A stretch of 24,219 bases of DNA from assembly GCA_000372225.1 (NCBI GenBank), contig AQTY01000028.1:1-24219 (forward strand), written 5' to 3'. This DNA is from Candidatus Nitromaritima sp. SCGC AAA288-L16. GTDB lineage: Bacteria; Nitrospinota; Nitrospinia; Nitrospinales; VA-1. Shown here in pieces: positions 16,176-24,152 of the stretch. The notes under the pieces were generated by a model. That model saw nothing but the letters and a program-made list of their open reading frames with translations, ran no database searches and was not told the DNA's origin. The position numbers and the translations under genes were made by a program. The first letter of the stretch is position 1, and each line of letters starts with the position of its first letter.

Positions 16176-16847
16176 ATGAAATCATCTGCCAATTTTTTTT
16201 CTACTTGTATAATTATTATTTTAGCTGTTGTTGGGTTGTTTTTTAGCCCATCCATATCGTTTGATTTTTTTTCAGATAAAGAAAATATTTTTCTGAGGAA
16301 AATAATTTCATCAAAACCTAAGAATATGAAGGATAAGCAGGCTTTGGTTGAGTCTGGCATAAGCACGCCGGAAGACTTTACTTTTTTTGATACTCTGGAT
16401 GATCCGGCTATGAAGAAATACCTTGCATTAAATGGAACTATTGTTTCGCTGAAAGATGAAAATTATTACAAGTCAAATGATTTAACCCAAAGAGTGAATG
16501 GAAGTCCTGCTTCAAAAGTCACTCAACCGGTTTCTGGAAATGTTTCCATTTCTAGTGCCAGAAAACGTAAAGGTCAAAAAAAAACTGAGCCATCAACAGC
16601 AGGATATGTTCTTCAAGTGGGGTCGTTTCAGGAGTTCCAACGGGCTGGTTATCTTAAAGACAAACTAATCAATAGTGACTACCCTGTTTTTATTTCTTCA
16701 ACTTGGGTGGAAGAAAAGGGGCAGGCATTGCATCGAGTTTTTGTCGGCACGTTTTTAAAAAAAATAGACGCTAAAAAAGCAGCTGTTGAGATAAAAGAAT
16801 CAGAAAAAATCGAATCACTCATTAAATATTATGAGAAGAAGAGTTAG
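16176..16847 (+). CDS. SPOR-domain membrane protein
   Basis: 223 residues from the ATG at 16176; a TTG four codons earlier (16164) is an alternative. An N-terminal membrane anchor (~6-24) leads to a low-complexity linker rich in Lys/Ser, then a C-terminal SPOR domain beginning at GYVLQVGSF and including LHRVFVGTFLKK. SPOR domains bind septal peptidoglycan stripped of stem peptides, so a divisome or cell-wall location is likely. It sits downstream of argS, ends 13 bases from the convergent gene at 16861, and has no visible terminator between. Confidence 0.85.
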   Translation: MKSSANFFSTCIIIILAVVGLFFSPSISFDFFSDKENIFLRKIISSKPKNMKDKQALVESGISTPEDFTFFDTLDDPAMKKYLALNGTIVSLKDENYYKSNDLTQRVNGSPASKVTQPVSGNVSISSARKRKGQKKTEPSTAGYVLQVGSFQEFQRAGYLKDKLINSDYPVFISSTWVEEKGQALHRVFVGTFLKKIDAKKAAVEIKESEKIESLIKYYEKKS

Positions 16848-16860
16848 TTGATTTTTTGAT

Positions 16861-18231
16861 TCATTTTTTCAGTTCTTTGTACACTTGTAGTATTTCTATG
16901 GGGTCATCAATTCTAGGCCCTCCATAAAAATTTTCGTTGCTATCATAAACGGGTGCAAAACGATAGCCTTGCCAATTATCGTTGTATATCTTTCGTTGAA
17001 CGTTTACTCCATCAAATTCAAAACCTAGACTCGACTGGTTTCCCGCTTCGATTGTTATTGTGCCAATTTGATTAGGTATGAAGGGGTGCCATGCAATTAC
17101 TTTGTAAGTGCCAGGCGGAATATCTTTGATCGAAAAATTTCCCTCTTCATCTGTGATTGCATAATAAGGGTTATCAACTATCACGCCGCGAGATTGTAAA
17201 AACGGATGTAGGTTACATTTGATTAAAAAATTTACAGTATCATCTTTTACGAAAATATCTCTCACTTGGGAAGTGTTAGCATCCACAGGTCGATGGCTTC
17301 TTTGATTGACTCCTCGGGTTGTAAATTCATATTCAACAACCTCATGTCTTACAGGGTCAGTATTCTCTAATAGTAGTGATTCGCCATTACGAGCACCAAT
17401 GACATACTTGGGCGTATGGCATCGTTTCATTACCATTTTTTGGATTTTATTTGGAAATGGTTTCCCTTTTTCTATGCTAATTAATTTTACTACGGTGTCT
17501 TTAAGTCCGCGAGATTCTGATACAGTAAAATCAAATAAAATCCGATGGCCTTTTCCATCTGAAATACGGTTGCAATACTCAAGATTAGGTGATGCTATAA
17601 GTGGAAAAAACCTTGGCCTAGGTATTTTCCCAATCATGCTAACTCTTCCTTTAATTGAACCGCCATTATCCACCGACATAACTTTATACTTTGGGAGAAG
17701 AGAATCGAAAAGTTTTTTGGCTAAATCATTATTTCTTTTATAAAGTTTGTTGACTTGCTTTCGAGCTTCATCTTGTTTATTTTGTTTTATATACAATAGT
17801 CCGATGTTGTAATCCGCTTTGACATTTCTGGGATCCATTTTTAGAGATAACTTAAGTTCTTGAATTGCTTCTTCAGTTAAATTTAACCTGGCAAAAGAAA
17901 GTCCTCTGTTGTAGCGAAGTAGGGCATGGTCATACCCAAGTGTTATCGCTTGGTCGAAAGCAAATAGAGCTTCTTTATGGTCTCCTAGTTGACTTAGGGT
18001 GACTCCAAGGTTTGCGTAGGCTAATTTATACTCTGGATCAACTTGAATAGCTTTCCGAAATTCATCAGCAGCTTCTTTCCAATACTTAGCCCGGCTTAGT
18101 TGTATTCCGTCGGAATAATAGCGCTGAGATTTAAGGTTTACCTCTTGTTTTGCTTGCGTTTCAAAAGGGAGAGCTGAGAATATGATGAACCATGCTAAGT
18201 TAGTTATGATGAAAAGATTTGGTATTCGCAC
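16861..18231 (-). CDS. Secreted TPR, cupredoxin-like and carboxypeptidase-regulatory-like protein
   Basis: 456 residues, GTG start with AAGGG upstream. A signal peptide ends near A27. Four TPRs cover ~36-171. The middle part resembles a cupredoxin: DPVRHEVVE with H296, and CNLHPF with C339 and H342, matching the C-x2-HP-W-M copper loop of MauL-like/cupredoxin proteins except that the axial Met position appears replaced (FLQS). C220 and C271 (EYC, KRCHTP) may be disulfide partners or heme-like remnants. A carboxypeptidase-regulatory-like beta domain follows (~351-400: YYAITDEEGNFSIKDIPPGT, then IAWHP). Likely periplasmic or surface-bound. Function unknown; a copper-binding or redox scaffold role is inferred. 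Confidence 0.75.
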   Translation of the reverse strand: MRIPNLFIITNLAWFIIFSALPFETQAKQEVNLKSQRYYSDGIQLSRAKYWKEAADEFRKAIQVDPEYKLAYANLGVTLSQLGDHKEALFAFDQAITLGYDHALLRYNRGLSFARLNLTEEAIQELKLSLKMDPRNVKADYNIGLLYIKQNKQDEARKQVNKLYKRNNDLAKKLFDSLLPKYKVMSVDNGGSIKGRVSMIGKIPRPRFFPLIASPNLEYCNRISDGKGHRILFDFTVSESRGLKDTVVKLISIEKGKPFPNKIQKMVMKRCHTPKYVIGARNGESLLLENTDPVRHEVVEYEFTTRGVNQRSHRPVDANTSQVRDIFVKDDTVNFLIKCNLHPFLQSRGVIVDNPYYAITDEEGNFSIKDIPPGTYKVIAWHPFIPNQIGTITIEAGNQSSLGFEFDGVNVQRKIYNDNWQGYRFAPVYDSNENFYGGPRIDDPIEILQVYKELKK

Positions 18232-18312
18232 ACAATCGCCCTTATTTTTTTATTCGTTGGAATTAAATGTTTTTTTAAATTTAGCAATCCTTTTATGTTG
18301 TGTCAACTTGAA

Positions 18313-18327
18313 GATAATGAGATTATC
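18313..18327. promoter_or_regulatory. Perfect dyad between divergent genes
   Basis: GATAAT-gag-ATTATC, 6-bp arms with a 3-base spacer, in the 142-bp divergent region between 18231 and 18374. Candidate operator by position only. Confidence 0.3.
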
Positions 18328-18373
18328 CCACCGTTACTAGATACGATATTAGCTTGAAAAATTCAAAGAATTT

Positions 18374-19336
18374 ATGACTTTTAATCATTACTCATTTCAA
18401 TCGAAAATTTTATTTCGAAATAAATATATTCAAACTATTCTAGGGTCAATAGTTTCTGGAAATACGAATTTGCCAGAATGTAAACTTCATAAAGTATTAA
18501 TTGATCATAAGGCAAAATTGGCGCTTTTTGAATTGCCATCGAGTAACCCTGAGGCCACTGTAATTCTTCTGGCTCATGGGATGGGCGGTTGTTCTGATTC
18601 AAGCTATATGCGTCGTATTGCTCGGAAACTCTGGATTCGTGGATTTACTGTGTTCATGATGAACCAACTGGGTAGTGGGATTGGTATGGGCTTGAGTGAT
18701 CGATTGTGGAACGGTGGGAGTAGCGATGACCTGGATATGACCCTCAATTATATTGCGAAGATTTACCCAAATACTGCGATTGATGTCGTGGGTTTTTCTT
18801 TAAGCGGGAATATTCTTTTGAAGTATCTTGGTGAGAAGGTTGATAAAATTAATAAAATTCGTAAGGCAATCGCTGTTAATCCACCAATCGATTTAAAAAT
18901 GACGAGTTATTTTTTGTCTAAAACCAACTGGGGTAGGATGTTTAATAATTATTATATGAGGCAGGTTAATTTACAGGTAGAGGCCATGGCTGAATGTTTT
19001 TCCGACGCGTTTATTCCTCCAATTAAGAGTACAATTCTTGAGTTTGATGAAGCTTATACAGCACCTGTGTCTGGCTATAAAAATTCCGATGATTATTACT
19101 CAACGTGCAGCGCAAAAAATTATTTAGATGATATCGATGTGCCGACTACTATTCTTTGTGCGAGGGATGACCCTTTTATCGATCCATCTATTTTTAAGTC
19201 AATTCGCATGAGCAATGCCATAGAACTTAACACTCCTGAATATGGTGGCCACATGGGATATCTTTCTAGGAAGCCTACTCCCTGGGGTGATCATAGGTGG
19301 ATGGATTTTATGATTGCTGACTCGGTGAAGAGTTAG
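18374..19336 (+). CDS. YheT-like alpha/beta hydrolase
   Basis: 320 residues of the EMB8/YheT hydrolase family. LLAHGMGGCSDSSYMR (65-80) forms the oxyanion region. The nucleophile motif is GFSLSG with S142; the usual last Gly of G-x-S-x-G is Ser here. The acid probably comes from CARDDPF and the base is H293 in GGHMGYL. The start of the mature enzyme (SKILFRNKYIQTILGS) matches the family N-terminus. Substrate unknown; an ester or lipid is likely. It appears to lead the yheT-rarA-LRR-serB run, with rarA within 57 bases. Confidence 0.88.
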   Translation: MTFNHYSFQSKILFRNKYIQTILGSIVSGNTNLPECKLHKVLIDHKAKLALFELPSSNPEATVILLAHGMGGCSDSSYMRRIARKLWIRGFTVFMMNQLGSGIGMGLSDRLWNGGSSDDLDMTLNYIAKIYPNTAIDVVGFSLSGNILLKYLGEKVDKINKIRKAIAVNPPIDLKMTSYFLSKTNWGRMFNNYYMRQVNLQVEAMAECFSDAFIPPIKSTILEFDEAYTAPVSGYKNSDDYYSTCSAKNYLDDIDVPTTILCARDDPFIDPSIFKSIRMSNAIELNTPEYGGHMGYLSRKPTPWGDHRWMDFMIADSVKS

Positions 19337-19392
19337 GGAAAGCAGGGATAAATATTTAATCTGTGCTTGAATTTTATTTCGATGAAAATTTA

Positions 19393-20676
19393 ATGGAACT
19401 TTTTCCTGAATTTCAAGTTAAAGAAAAGGATTTTCCTCCAGCACCACTTGCTGACCGCATGAGACCCCGTGCATTAATAGATTTGCTTGGGCAGAAAAAC
19501 CTTATTGGAGAAGGAAAACCATTACTTAAATTCATTACAGGGAAATCAAACTTTTCGTTTATATTATGGGGGCCACCGGGATCTGGGAAAACTACAATTG
19601 CTCGTCTTGTTGCTAGTCTGTCAGACATTGAATTTCATGAAATCAGTGCTGTTAACGCAGGCGTATCTGAAATAAGAAAAATTATCCTTCAGGCAAAAAA
19701 AACATGGAACCTCTCAAAGCGTGGTTCGGTGTTATTTATTGACGAAATTCACCGACTTAATAAGTCCCAGCAAGATTCTGTTTTGCCTCATGTTGAGAAT
19801 GGAACAATTCGTCTTATTGGTTCTACGACAGAAAACCCATCATTTGAGGTCATTCCTGCTTTGCGTTCTAGATGTCAGTTATTTCGTCTAGAACCACTAT
19901 CTAAAAATGATATGAGGTCCTTGCTTGAGCGGGGATTGATTGATAGGGAGTGCGGATTAGGAAATGATTTATTTGAGATTGATTTTGATGCGCGTGACCT
20001 GATCATATGCTATTCAAATGGAGACGCACGCAAAGCACTTAATTTGTTGGAGGCAGCCCGTGACTTTTCTTGTTCTAGTGAAAAAGAGTCTCGGCCAGTT
20101 AGCGCTCAAGATATTAAAGGAATAATTCAGTCGGTTTCTGTTTTATATGACAAAGGAGGTACTGAGCATTATGACCATGCTTCAGCGTTTCAAAAAAGTA
20201 TGCGTGGATCCGATCCAGACGCTGCGATTTATTGGTTGGCTAAAATGATTAGCGGTGGTGAAAACCCTCGTTTTATAGCCCGCCGATTGATTGTAACTGC
20301 AGCAGAGGATGTCGGGAATGCAGACCCAATGGCTCTTATTGTTGCCAATGCCGCTGCAGATTCATGTGAAAAGCTAGGATGGCCCGAAGCACGAATACCT
20401 CTTGCGCAGGCCGTAATTTATATATCTCGAGCTCCCAAAGATAATTCAGCGATTGTTGCAGTTGATAACGCTTTGAATGATATTCAGCAAAAAGGAAAAT
20501 CTTTCTCAGTACCAGAGCACTTGAAAGATACCCATTATAGTGATGCTAAAGCTAAATACGGTTATGGAAAGGAGTATAAATACCCTCACGACTATCCTAA
20601 TAGTAACGTAGCACAGAATTATTTGCCTGACGAGCTGAAAGGAAGTCGATACGTTTTTAAATCAAAAGATATTTGA
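19393..20676 (+). CDS. rarA: Replication-associated recombination AAA+ ATPase RarA
   Basis: 427 residues from the ATG at 19393 (MELFPEFQ); a GTG at 19363 would add ten. Walker A is GPPGSGKT, Walker B FIDEIHRLNKSQQD, sensor 1 GSTTENPSFE, and an arginine-finger region reads PALRSR. The C-terminal MgsA part is present: SVRGS-like MRGSDPDAAIYWLAKM, AEDVGNADPMAL, and YKYPHDYPN near the end. RarA (MgsA) is a clamp-loader-related tetramer acting at stalled replication forks. Its stop is shared with the open LRR frame downstream. Confidence 0.95.
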   Translation: MELFPEFQVKEKDFPPAPLADRMRPRALIDLLGQKNLIGEGKPLLKFITGKSNFSFILWGPPGSGKTTIARLVASLSDIEFHEISAVNAGVSEIRKIILQAKKTWNLSKRGSVLFIDEIHRLNKSQQDSVLPHVENGTIRLIGSTTENPSFEVIPALRSRCQLFRLEPLSKNDMRSLLERGLIDRECGLGNDLFEIDFDARDLIICYSNGDARKALNLLEAARDFSCSSEKESRPVSAQDIKGIIQSVSVLYDKGGTEHYDHASAFQKSMRGSDPDAAIYWLAKMISGGENPRFIARRLIVTAAEDVGNADPMALIVANAAADSCEKLGWPEARIPLAQAVIYISRAPKDNSAIVAVDNALNDIQQKGKSFSVPEHLKDTHYSDAKAKYGYGKEYKYPHDYPNSNVAQNYLPDELKGSRYVFKSKDI

Positions 20677-20753
20677 AAGTGAGTTGTGAGCGAGCTTGCG
20701 ATATTCTTCATTTTAAGTTAAAAGGATTATTCAAAAAAACGACTTTATCTGTG

Positions 20754-21206
20754 ATGAATAAAACTGAAATTTGTACCGCTGAAGATATTTATGAAGGTCG
20801 CTTAAGGGGAAACCAGTTGATGGCTAGTGGGATTCCTTTAACCCCAGAGTCTGCTCGTTATTTATGGTCTTCTATAAGAATGGTAGATGTTACGTGGTTG
20901 GATTTAGCAGACAATCAATTGGGCGATGTTGGTTTGATTGAGTTGGCCGAATGTGACTTGCTAAAGAATGTTCAGTACTTGAATCTGAATCAAAATGGTA
21001 TTACGGACGAAGGGTTGACTTTTCTCTCAAAATCAAAATTTCTCTCCAAGCTTAAACGCCTTCATCTCAAAAATAACTTGATAAAAGGTCTGGGCATTTA
21101 CGATTTATTTAATTCAGAAACTCTTAAAGATCTTTCTACGTTTCAGGTTCACGATGGTTGGACTTGTAAGAAAATGGATGGTTGGCGCTATAATCCCCAA
21201 GGTTGA
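20754..21206 (+). CDS. Short leucine-rich-repeat protein
   Basis: 150 residues from the ATG at 20754; the frame is open from 20673 (TTG or GTG starts overlapping the rarA stop), so the start is uncertain. About three LRR units of the RI-like kind are visible: WLDLADNQLGDVGLIELA, YLNLNQNGITDEGLTFLS, LKRLHLKNNLIKGLGIYDL. No signal peptide from the chosen start. It ends in HDGWTCKKMDGWRYNP. Sits between rarA and serB, with the serB ATG three bases past its stop. Probable protein-interaction module; function unknown. Confidence 0.7.
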   Translation: MNKTEICTAEDIYEGRLRGNQLMASGIPLTPESARYLWSSIRMVDVTWLDLADNQLGDVGLIELAECDLLKNVQYLNLNQNGITDEGLTFLSKSKFLSKLKRLHLKNNLIKGLGIYDLFNSETLKDLSTFQVHDGWTCKKMDGWRYNPQG

Positions 21207-21209
21207 TCT

Positions 21210-22445
21210 ATGCAGGAAGATGTAAACCCCTGTCAAATTCATATACAAATTTCAAGTATTGACCGGCCAGGCATTCTAGCCGAGGTTTTAGAACCCGTCG
21301 TTGGTTTTGACTGGGATGTGCTTGATATAAAGCAATTCGTTTTTAATGGACTGCTTAATTTGTCCTTATTGCTAGGTAGTAATAAGTCTAATTCTATTTT
21401 TGGATTGTAGAAGTCTTTAGATGAATGGGCGCTTAAAAATGGTATTGCCTTGCAGGTTCTTCCTTGGGAAAAGAGACTACGCCCAGAAGCACCATATAAG
21501 CACCGTTCTGTAGTTACATTACTTGGCTCCAACCTCTCATCCGAAGTTTTTCTTCACCTTACCAAAACATTCTCTAGTCGTGATATTAATATTCTTCGTA
21601 TCGAACAATTGGATTACAGTGACCACCATGTAATCGAGGTTGTTATAGGGAGTAAAGAAGATCACTCCACGGTAGACATCTTAAATGCGTTAGTTAAGTT
21701 TAAGGAAAAATTTTCAGTCGATATAGCGGTGCAAGAGGATACGATGTTTCGACGTAATAAAAGATTGATCGTATTTGATGCTGATATGACTTTTCTGCAA
21801 TGTGAAATAATAGATGAACTTGGTAAAATAGCAGGCGCAGGTAATCGTATGAAAGAAATCACACAACGCGCTATGAATGGCGATCTTGATTTCAAGATTG
21901 CCCTTTGTGAGCGAGTAAAATTACTTGCAGGGATTTCTGTTTTAAAACTAGAGGAACTATATGAGCGAATTCCTATTACTCCTGGTGCTGAAGATATTGT
22001 CCGCATTTTACAGCATCTAGGCTATCGCATTGGAATCGTAAGTGGCAGGTTCCAGTTTTTTATAGACCGTATTAAAAGTAATTATAAGCTCGACTATGGG
22101 ATTTCGAACCAACTGGAAATAATAGACGGCAAACTTACTGGTCGGGTTGTTGGGGACATTATAGATGCGCGTGCTAAAGAACGTGCTCTTACATCAATTG
22201 CAAAGAAGGAAGGTTTTTCTTTAAAGCAAGTTGTTGCCGTTGGCGACGGGGCTAATGATATTCATATGTTAGCAAGGGCAGGGCTTGGTATTGCATTTAA
22301 TGCTAAATCAATTGTGCAGAAACATGCTAATGCTGGAATCAACCAATCAAACTTGGAACTTATTCTATATTTCTTGGGCATTAGTGGTAAGGAACTTCAG
22401 GAACTTCGTGATGTATCTAAACTCTCTCCAAACTCTACTTGGTGA
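21210..22445 (+). pseudogene. serB: Phosphoserine phosphatase SerB interrupted by an in-frame TAG
   Basis: Read through one TAG at 21408-21410, this is a 411-residue SerB of the tandem-ACT type, close to the 409 residues of mycobacterial SerB2. The N-terminal ACT (IHIQISSIDRPGILAEVL) is intact to IFGL, then TAG, then KSLDEWALKNGIA in the same frame. A second ACT region is followed by the HAD phosphatase: DADMT (nucleophile motif DxDxT), IVSGRFQFF, and VAVGDGANDIHML. It makes serine from phosphoserine. AAGG precedes the ATG. An internal ATG at 21744 with AGAGGA upstream would give the complete 233-residue catalytic domain, so phosphatase activity may survive. TAG ends other genes here (argS, 16847, 19336), so it is not a reassigned codon. 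Nonsense mutation or sequencing error. Confidence 0.85.
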
Positions 22446-22530
22446 CTAAGTACAATTTCCCGTTGTAATTCTCATCTCCAGATTCTTAGAATTCTTTATT
22501 TTATATAAATAAATTTGATATTTTAAGACT

Positions 22531-23075
22531 ATGTTTAGATTTATTAATTTAAATATTTTACTCCTTGTTTTTTTTGTTTTTTTTCGGTCTGTGTCACAGT
22601 TCCTTCTCGGGATGAACCACCACTTCAAGTTGTTAGTCGAGTTGATATTAATAAATACCTTGGAAGATGGTATGAAATTGCGCGCTATCCTAACTGGTTT
22701 CAGAAAAACTGTTATGCCGTAACGGCTGATTATGAATTAGCGGATGATGGTTTTTCTATAAAAGTTATTAATAGATGTAAGGATAGGCAGTTGAATGGAG
22801 AAATGAGGGAAGCGGTGGGCATGGCCCACATAGCCGATTCGAATACTAATGCTAAGCTAAAAGTGACATTTTTTTGGCCATTTTATGGTAATTATTGGAT
22901 TGTGAATTTAGGTGATAATTATGAATATGCTGTAGTGAGTGAGCCTAAACGGCAATACCTTTGGATTCTAAGTAGAAAACCCACTATGGGTAAACTGAAA
23001 TACAGCAAGCTTGTAGAATCACTTGCAAAGAGAAATTTTGATATCGGATTACATAAGGTTACTCCACAAACCTAA
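22531..23075 (+). pseudogene. Blc-type lipocalin lipoprotein, frameshifted in the signal peptide
   Basis: The mature protein is a bacterial lipocalin: YLGRWYEIARYPNWFQ (the G-x-W motif), VTADYELADDGFSIKVINR, KVTFFWPFYGNYW, and LWILSRKPT, collinear with E. coli Blc. That frame (from 22548) has no start codon. The ATG at 22531 opens a good signal peptide (MFRFINLNILLLVFFVFF) one frame away, and adding one T (or removing two) in the T8-G-T8 tract joins them, giving FSVC followed by VTVPSRDEPP with a possible lipidated cysteine. Blc proteins bind lysophospholipids at the outer membrane. As read it is broken; homopolymer error, phase variation or decay are all possible. Confidence 0.85.
22568..22584. 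repeat. T8-G-T8 homopolymer tract at the lipocalin frameshift
   Basis: Two runs of eight T separated by one G, inside the signal peptide. A one-base gain would restore the frame. Confidence 0.8.
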
Positions 23076-23107
23076 AAAGTGGAATAAGGCTTACTCTTGA
23101 ATTATAG

Positions 23108-23203
23108 AAAATTCCGGTTAAAGGCCTAGTGGTCTTCTAGTTTCCTTTAAGGTTTCCCCTAAATCTGATTAGGCTAGATAGCCGGAATTTTTTTATTTTT
23201 TTT
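23108..23203 (+). terminator. Branched RNA structure with U-tract, terminator after the lipocalin
   Basis: A 10-bp closing stem AAAATTCCGG (23108-23117) with CCGGAATTTT (23182-23191) encloses two hairpins, TTAAAGG/CCTTTAA (23118-23124, 23144-23150) and CCTAA/TTAGG (23158-23162, 23169-23173), forming a three-way junction. It is followed by T7-A-T8 (23188-23203). Termination is strongly suggested. The internal branching is more elaborate than a simple terminator. Confidence 0.65.
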
Positions 23204-23230
23204 ACCATCTAAGTATATCTTGTCTATAAT
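23202..23230 (+). promoter_or_regulatory. Sigma70-type promoter for the 23267 gene
   Basis: TTACCA (23202-23207), 17-base spacer, perfect TATAAT (23225-23230). It lies directly after the U-tract and 37 bases before the ATG at 23267, so it likely drives that gene and the following tpx. Confidence 0.6.
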
Positions 23231-23266
23231 ACTAGAATAAATACATTAAAACTCTATATTATAAAA

Positions 23267-23554
23267 ATGAGACAACAATATGCTGTGGAGTGCGTTTCGA
23301 AAATTGCTTCAGATTGCATTCGAAAGGGAGAATATTTTGACAGCGAAGAAGAAGCACAAGATTGGGTAGAAAGTGAGTGCTGGGTTTTTTCAGGAGAAGG
23401 GTGGATTTGTCTTAAATGTCACGATGCCTTTATGGGTAGCCTTACGTCTCATCGTAAAAAGCAGGGAAATGGACTTGATGGAGTTGATAGTAATATAGAA
23501 GCCGATGATGGTTTAGATAATGATTTAGAGACGGGGATTGATATTGTAAGATGA
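23267..23554 (+). CDS. Small cysteine-containing protein with acidic tail
   Basis: 95 residues, not recognised. Cysteines C9, C17, C38, C48 and C51, the last two in GWICLKCHDAF. Although C48-x2-C51-H52 reads like a heme-c motif, there is no signal peptide, so a metal (zinc) site or redox pair in the cytoplasm is more likely. The last ~25 residues are Asp/Gly-rich (DGVDSNIEADDGLDNDLETG). A strong promoter (23202-23230) precedes it, and the tpx gene is 34 bases downstream, so they may form an operon. Function unknown. Confidence 0.7.
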   Translation: MRQQYAVECVSKIASDCIRKGEYFDSEEEAQDWVESECWVFSGEGWICLKCHDAFMGSLTSHRKKQGNGLDGVDSNIEADDGLDNDLETGIDIVR

Positions 23555-23588
23555 GAGTATATTAAACTTTGCTTATAGAGGTTTATGT

Positions 23589-24152
23589 ATGAATAAAAAA
23601 AAAAATTTAATGACAATAGGTCTTTTAGTTGGCATATTTTTTTTGTGGTCTCAGGATAATGCTAATTCAGAAATTAATAGATCCGAGGTTTTAAAAATTG
23701 GGAAGACAATTCCTAACGCACAGTTAAATAGATTCCGTCAAGCTAATATTCAAATTGATGATCTCAAGGGAAAAATTAAAATAATTAGTGTTGTTCCTCA
23801 GTTAAATACACCTGTTTGCGACAAGCAAACACATCAGTTTAGTGAAAAAAATGGTGGCTTGGATGAAAATGTTGATATTATCACGATTAGTACAAACACG
23901 GCCCAAGGGCAAGATAGTTTTTCCAAAAAAGCTAAGATTAGTAACTTAATTTTTCTTTCTGACAATCCTAATTTTGATTTTGGGAAAAATACAGGATTGT
24001 TAATAGAGGAGATGGGTATGTTAAGGCGAACCGTTTTAGTGGTTGATGAGAAAAATATTATTCGTTATGTAGATTTTGTTCCAGGTGGTGGACTCCCAGA
24101 TATCAAAGGAGCATTGAATGCAGCTAAACTGGTCTTGTTAGAGAGTTTCTGA
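23589..24152 (+). CDS. Secreted thiol peroxidase (Tpx-type peroxiredoxin)
   Basis: 187 residues. A signal peptide of about 27 residues (Lys-rich start, hydrophobic core, NANS before the cut) sends it to the periplasm. The Tpx active-site motif is TPVCDKQTHQF with peroxidatic C77. The protein has no other cysteine, so the Tpx resolving cysteine (about 34 residues further on in E. coli Tpx) is missing and it would act as a 1-Cys enzyme needing an external thiol. The end (LRRTVLVVDEKNIIRYVDFVP) is typical of the family. It reduces organic and hydrogen peroxides. AGAGG lies about nine bases before the ATG. An A11 run within codons 2-6 invites slippage; the ATG at codon 8 could rescue it. Confidence 0.92.
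   Translation: MNKKKNLMTIGLLVGIFFLWSQDNANSEINRSEVLKIGKTIPNAQLNRFRQANIQIDDLKGKIKIISVVPQLNTPVCDKQTHQFSEKNGGLDENVDIITISTNTAQGQDSFSKKAKISNLIFLSDNPNFDFGKNTGLLIEEMGMLRRTVLVVDEKNIIRYVDFVPGGGLPDIKGALNAAKLVLLESF

Noticed and set aside
21408..21410. TAG recoded as pyrrolysine or another amino acid
   Set aside because: TAG ends several other genes in the window (argS, the SPOR gene, the YheT-like gene), and no downstream recoding element or pylT-like sequence is seen.
23408..23422. Heme-c motif CLKCH in the 95-residue protein taken as a cytochrome
   Set aside because: No signal peptide or membrane helix, and no axial-ligand context; heme c attachment occurs in the periplasm.
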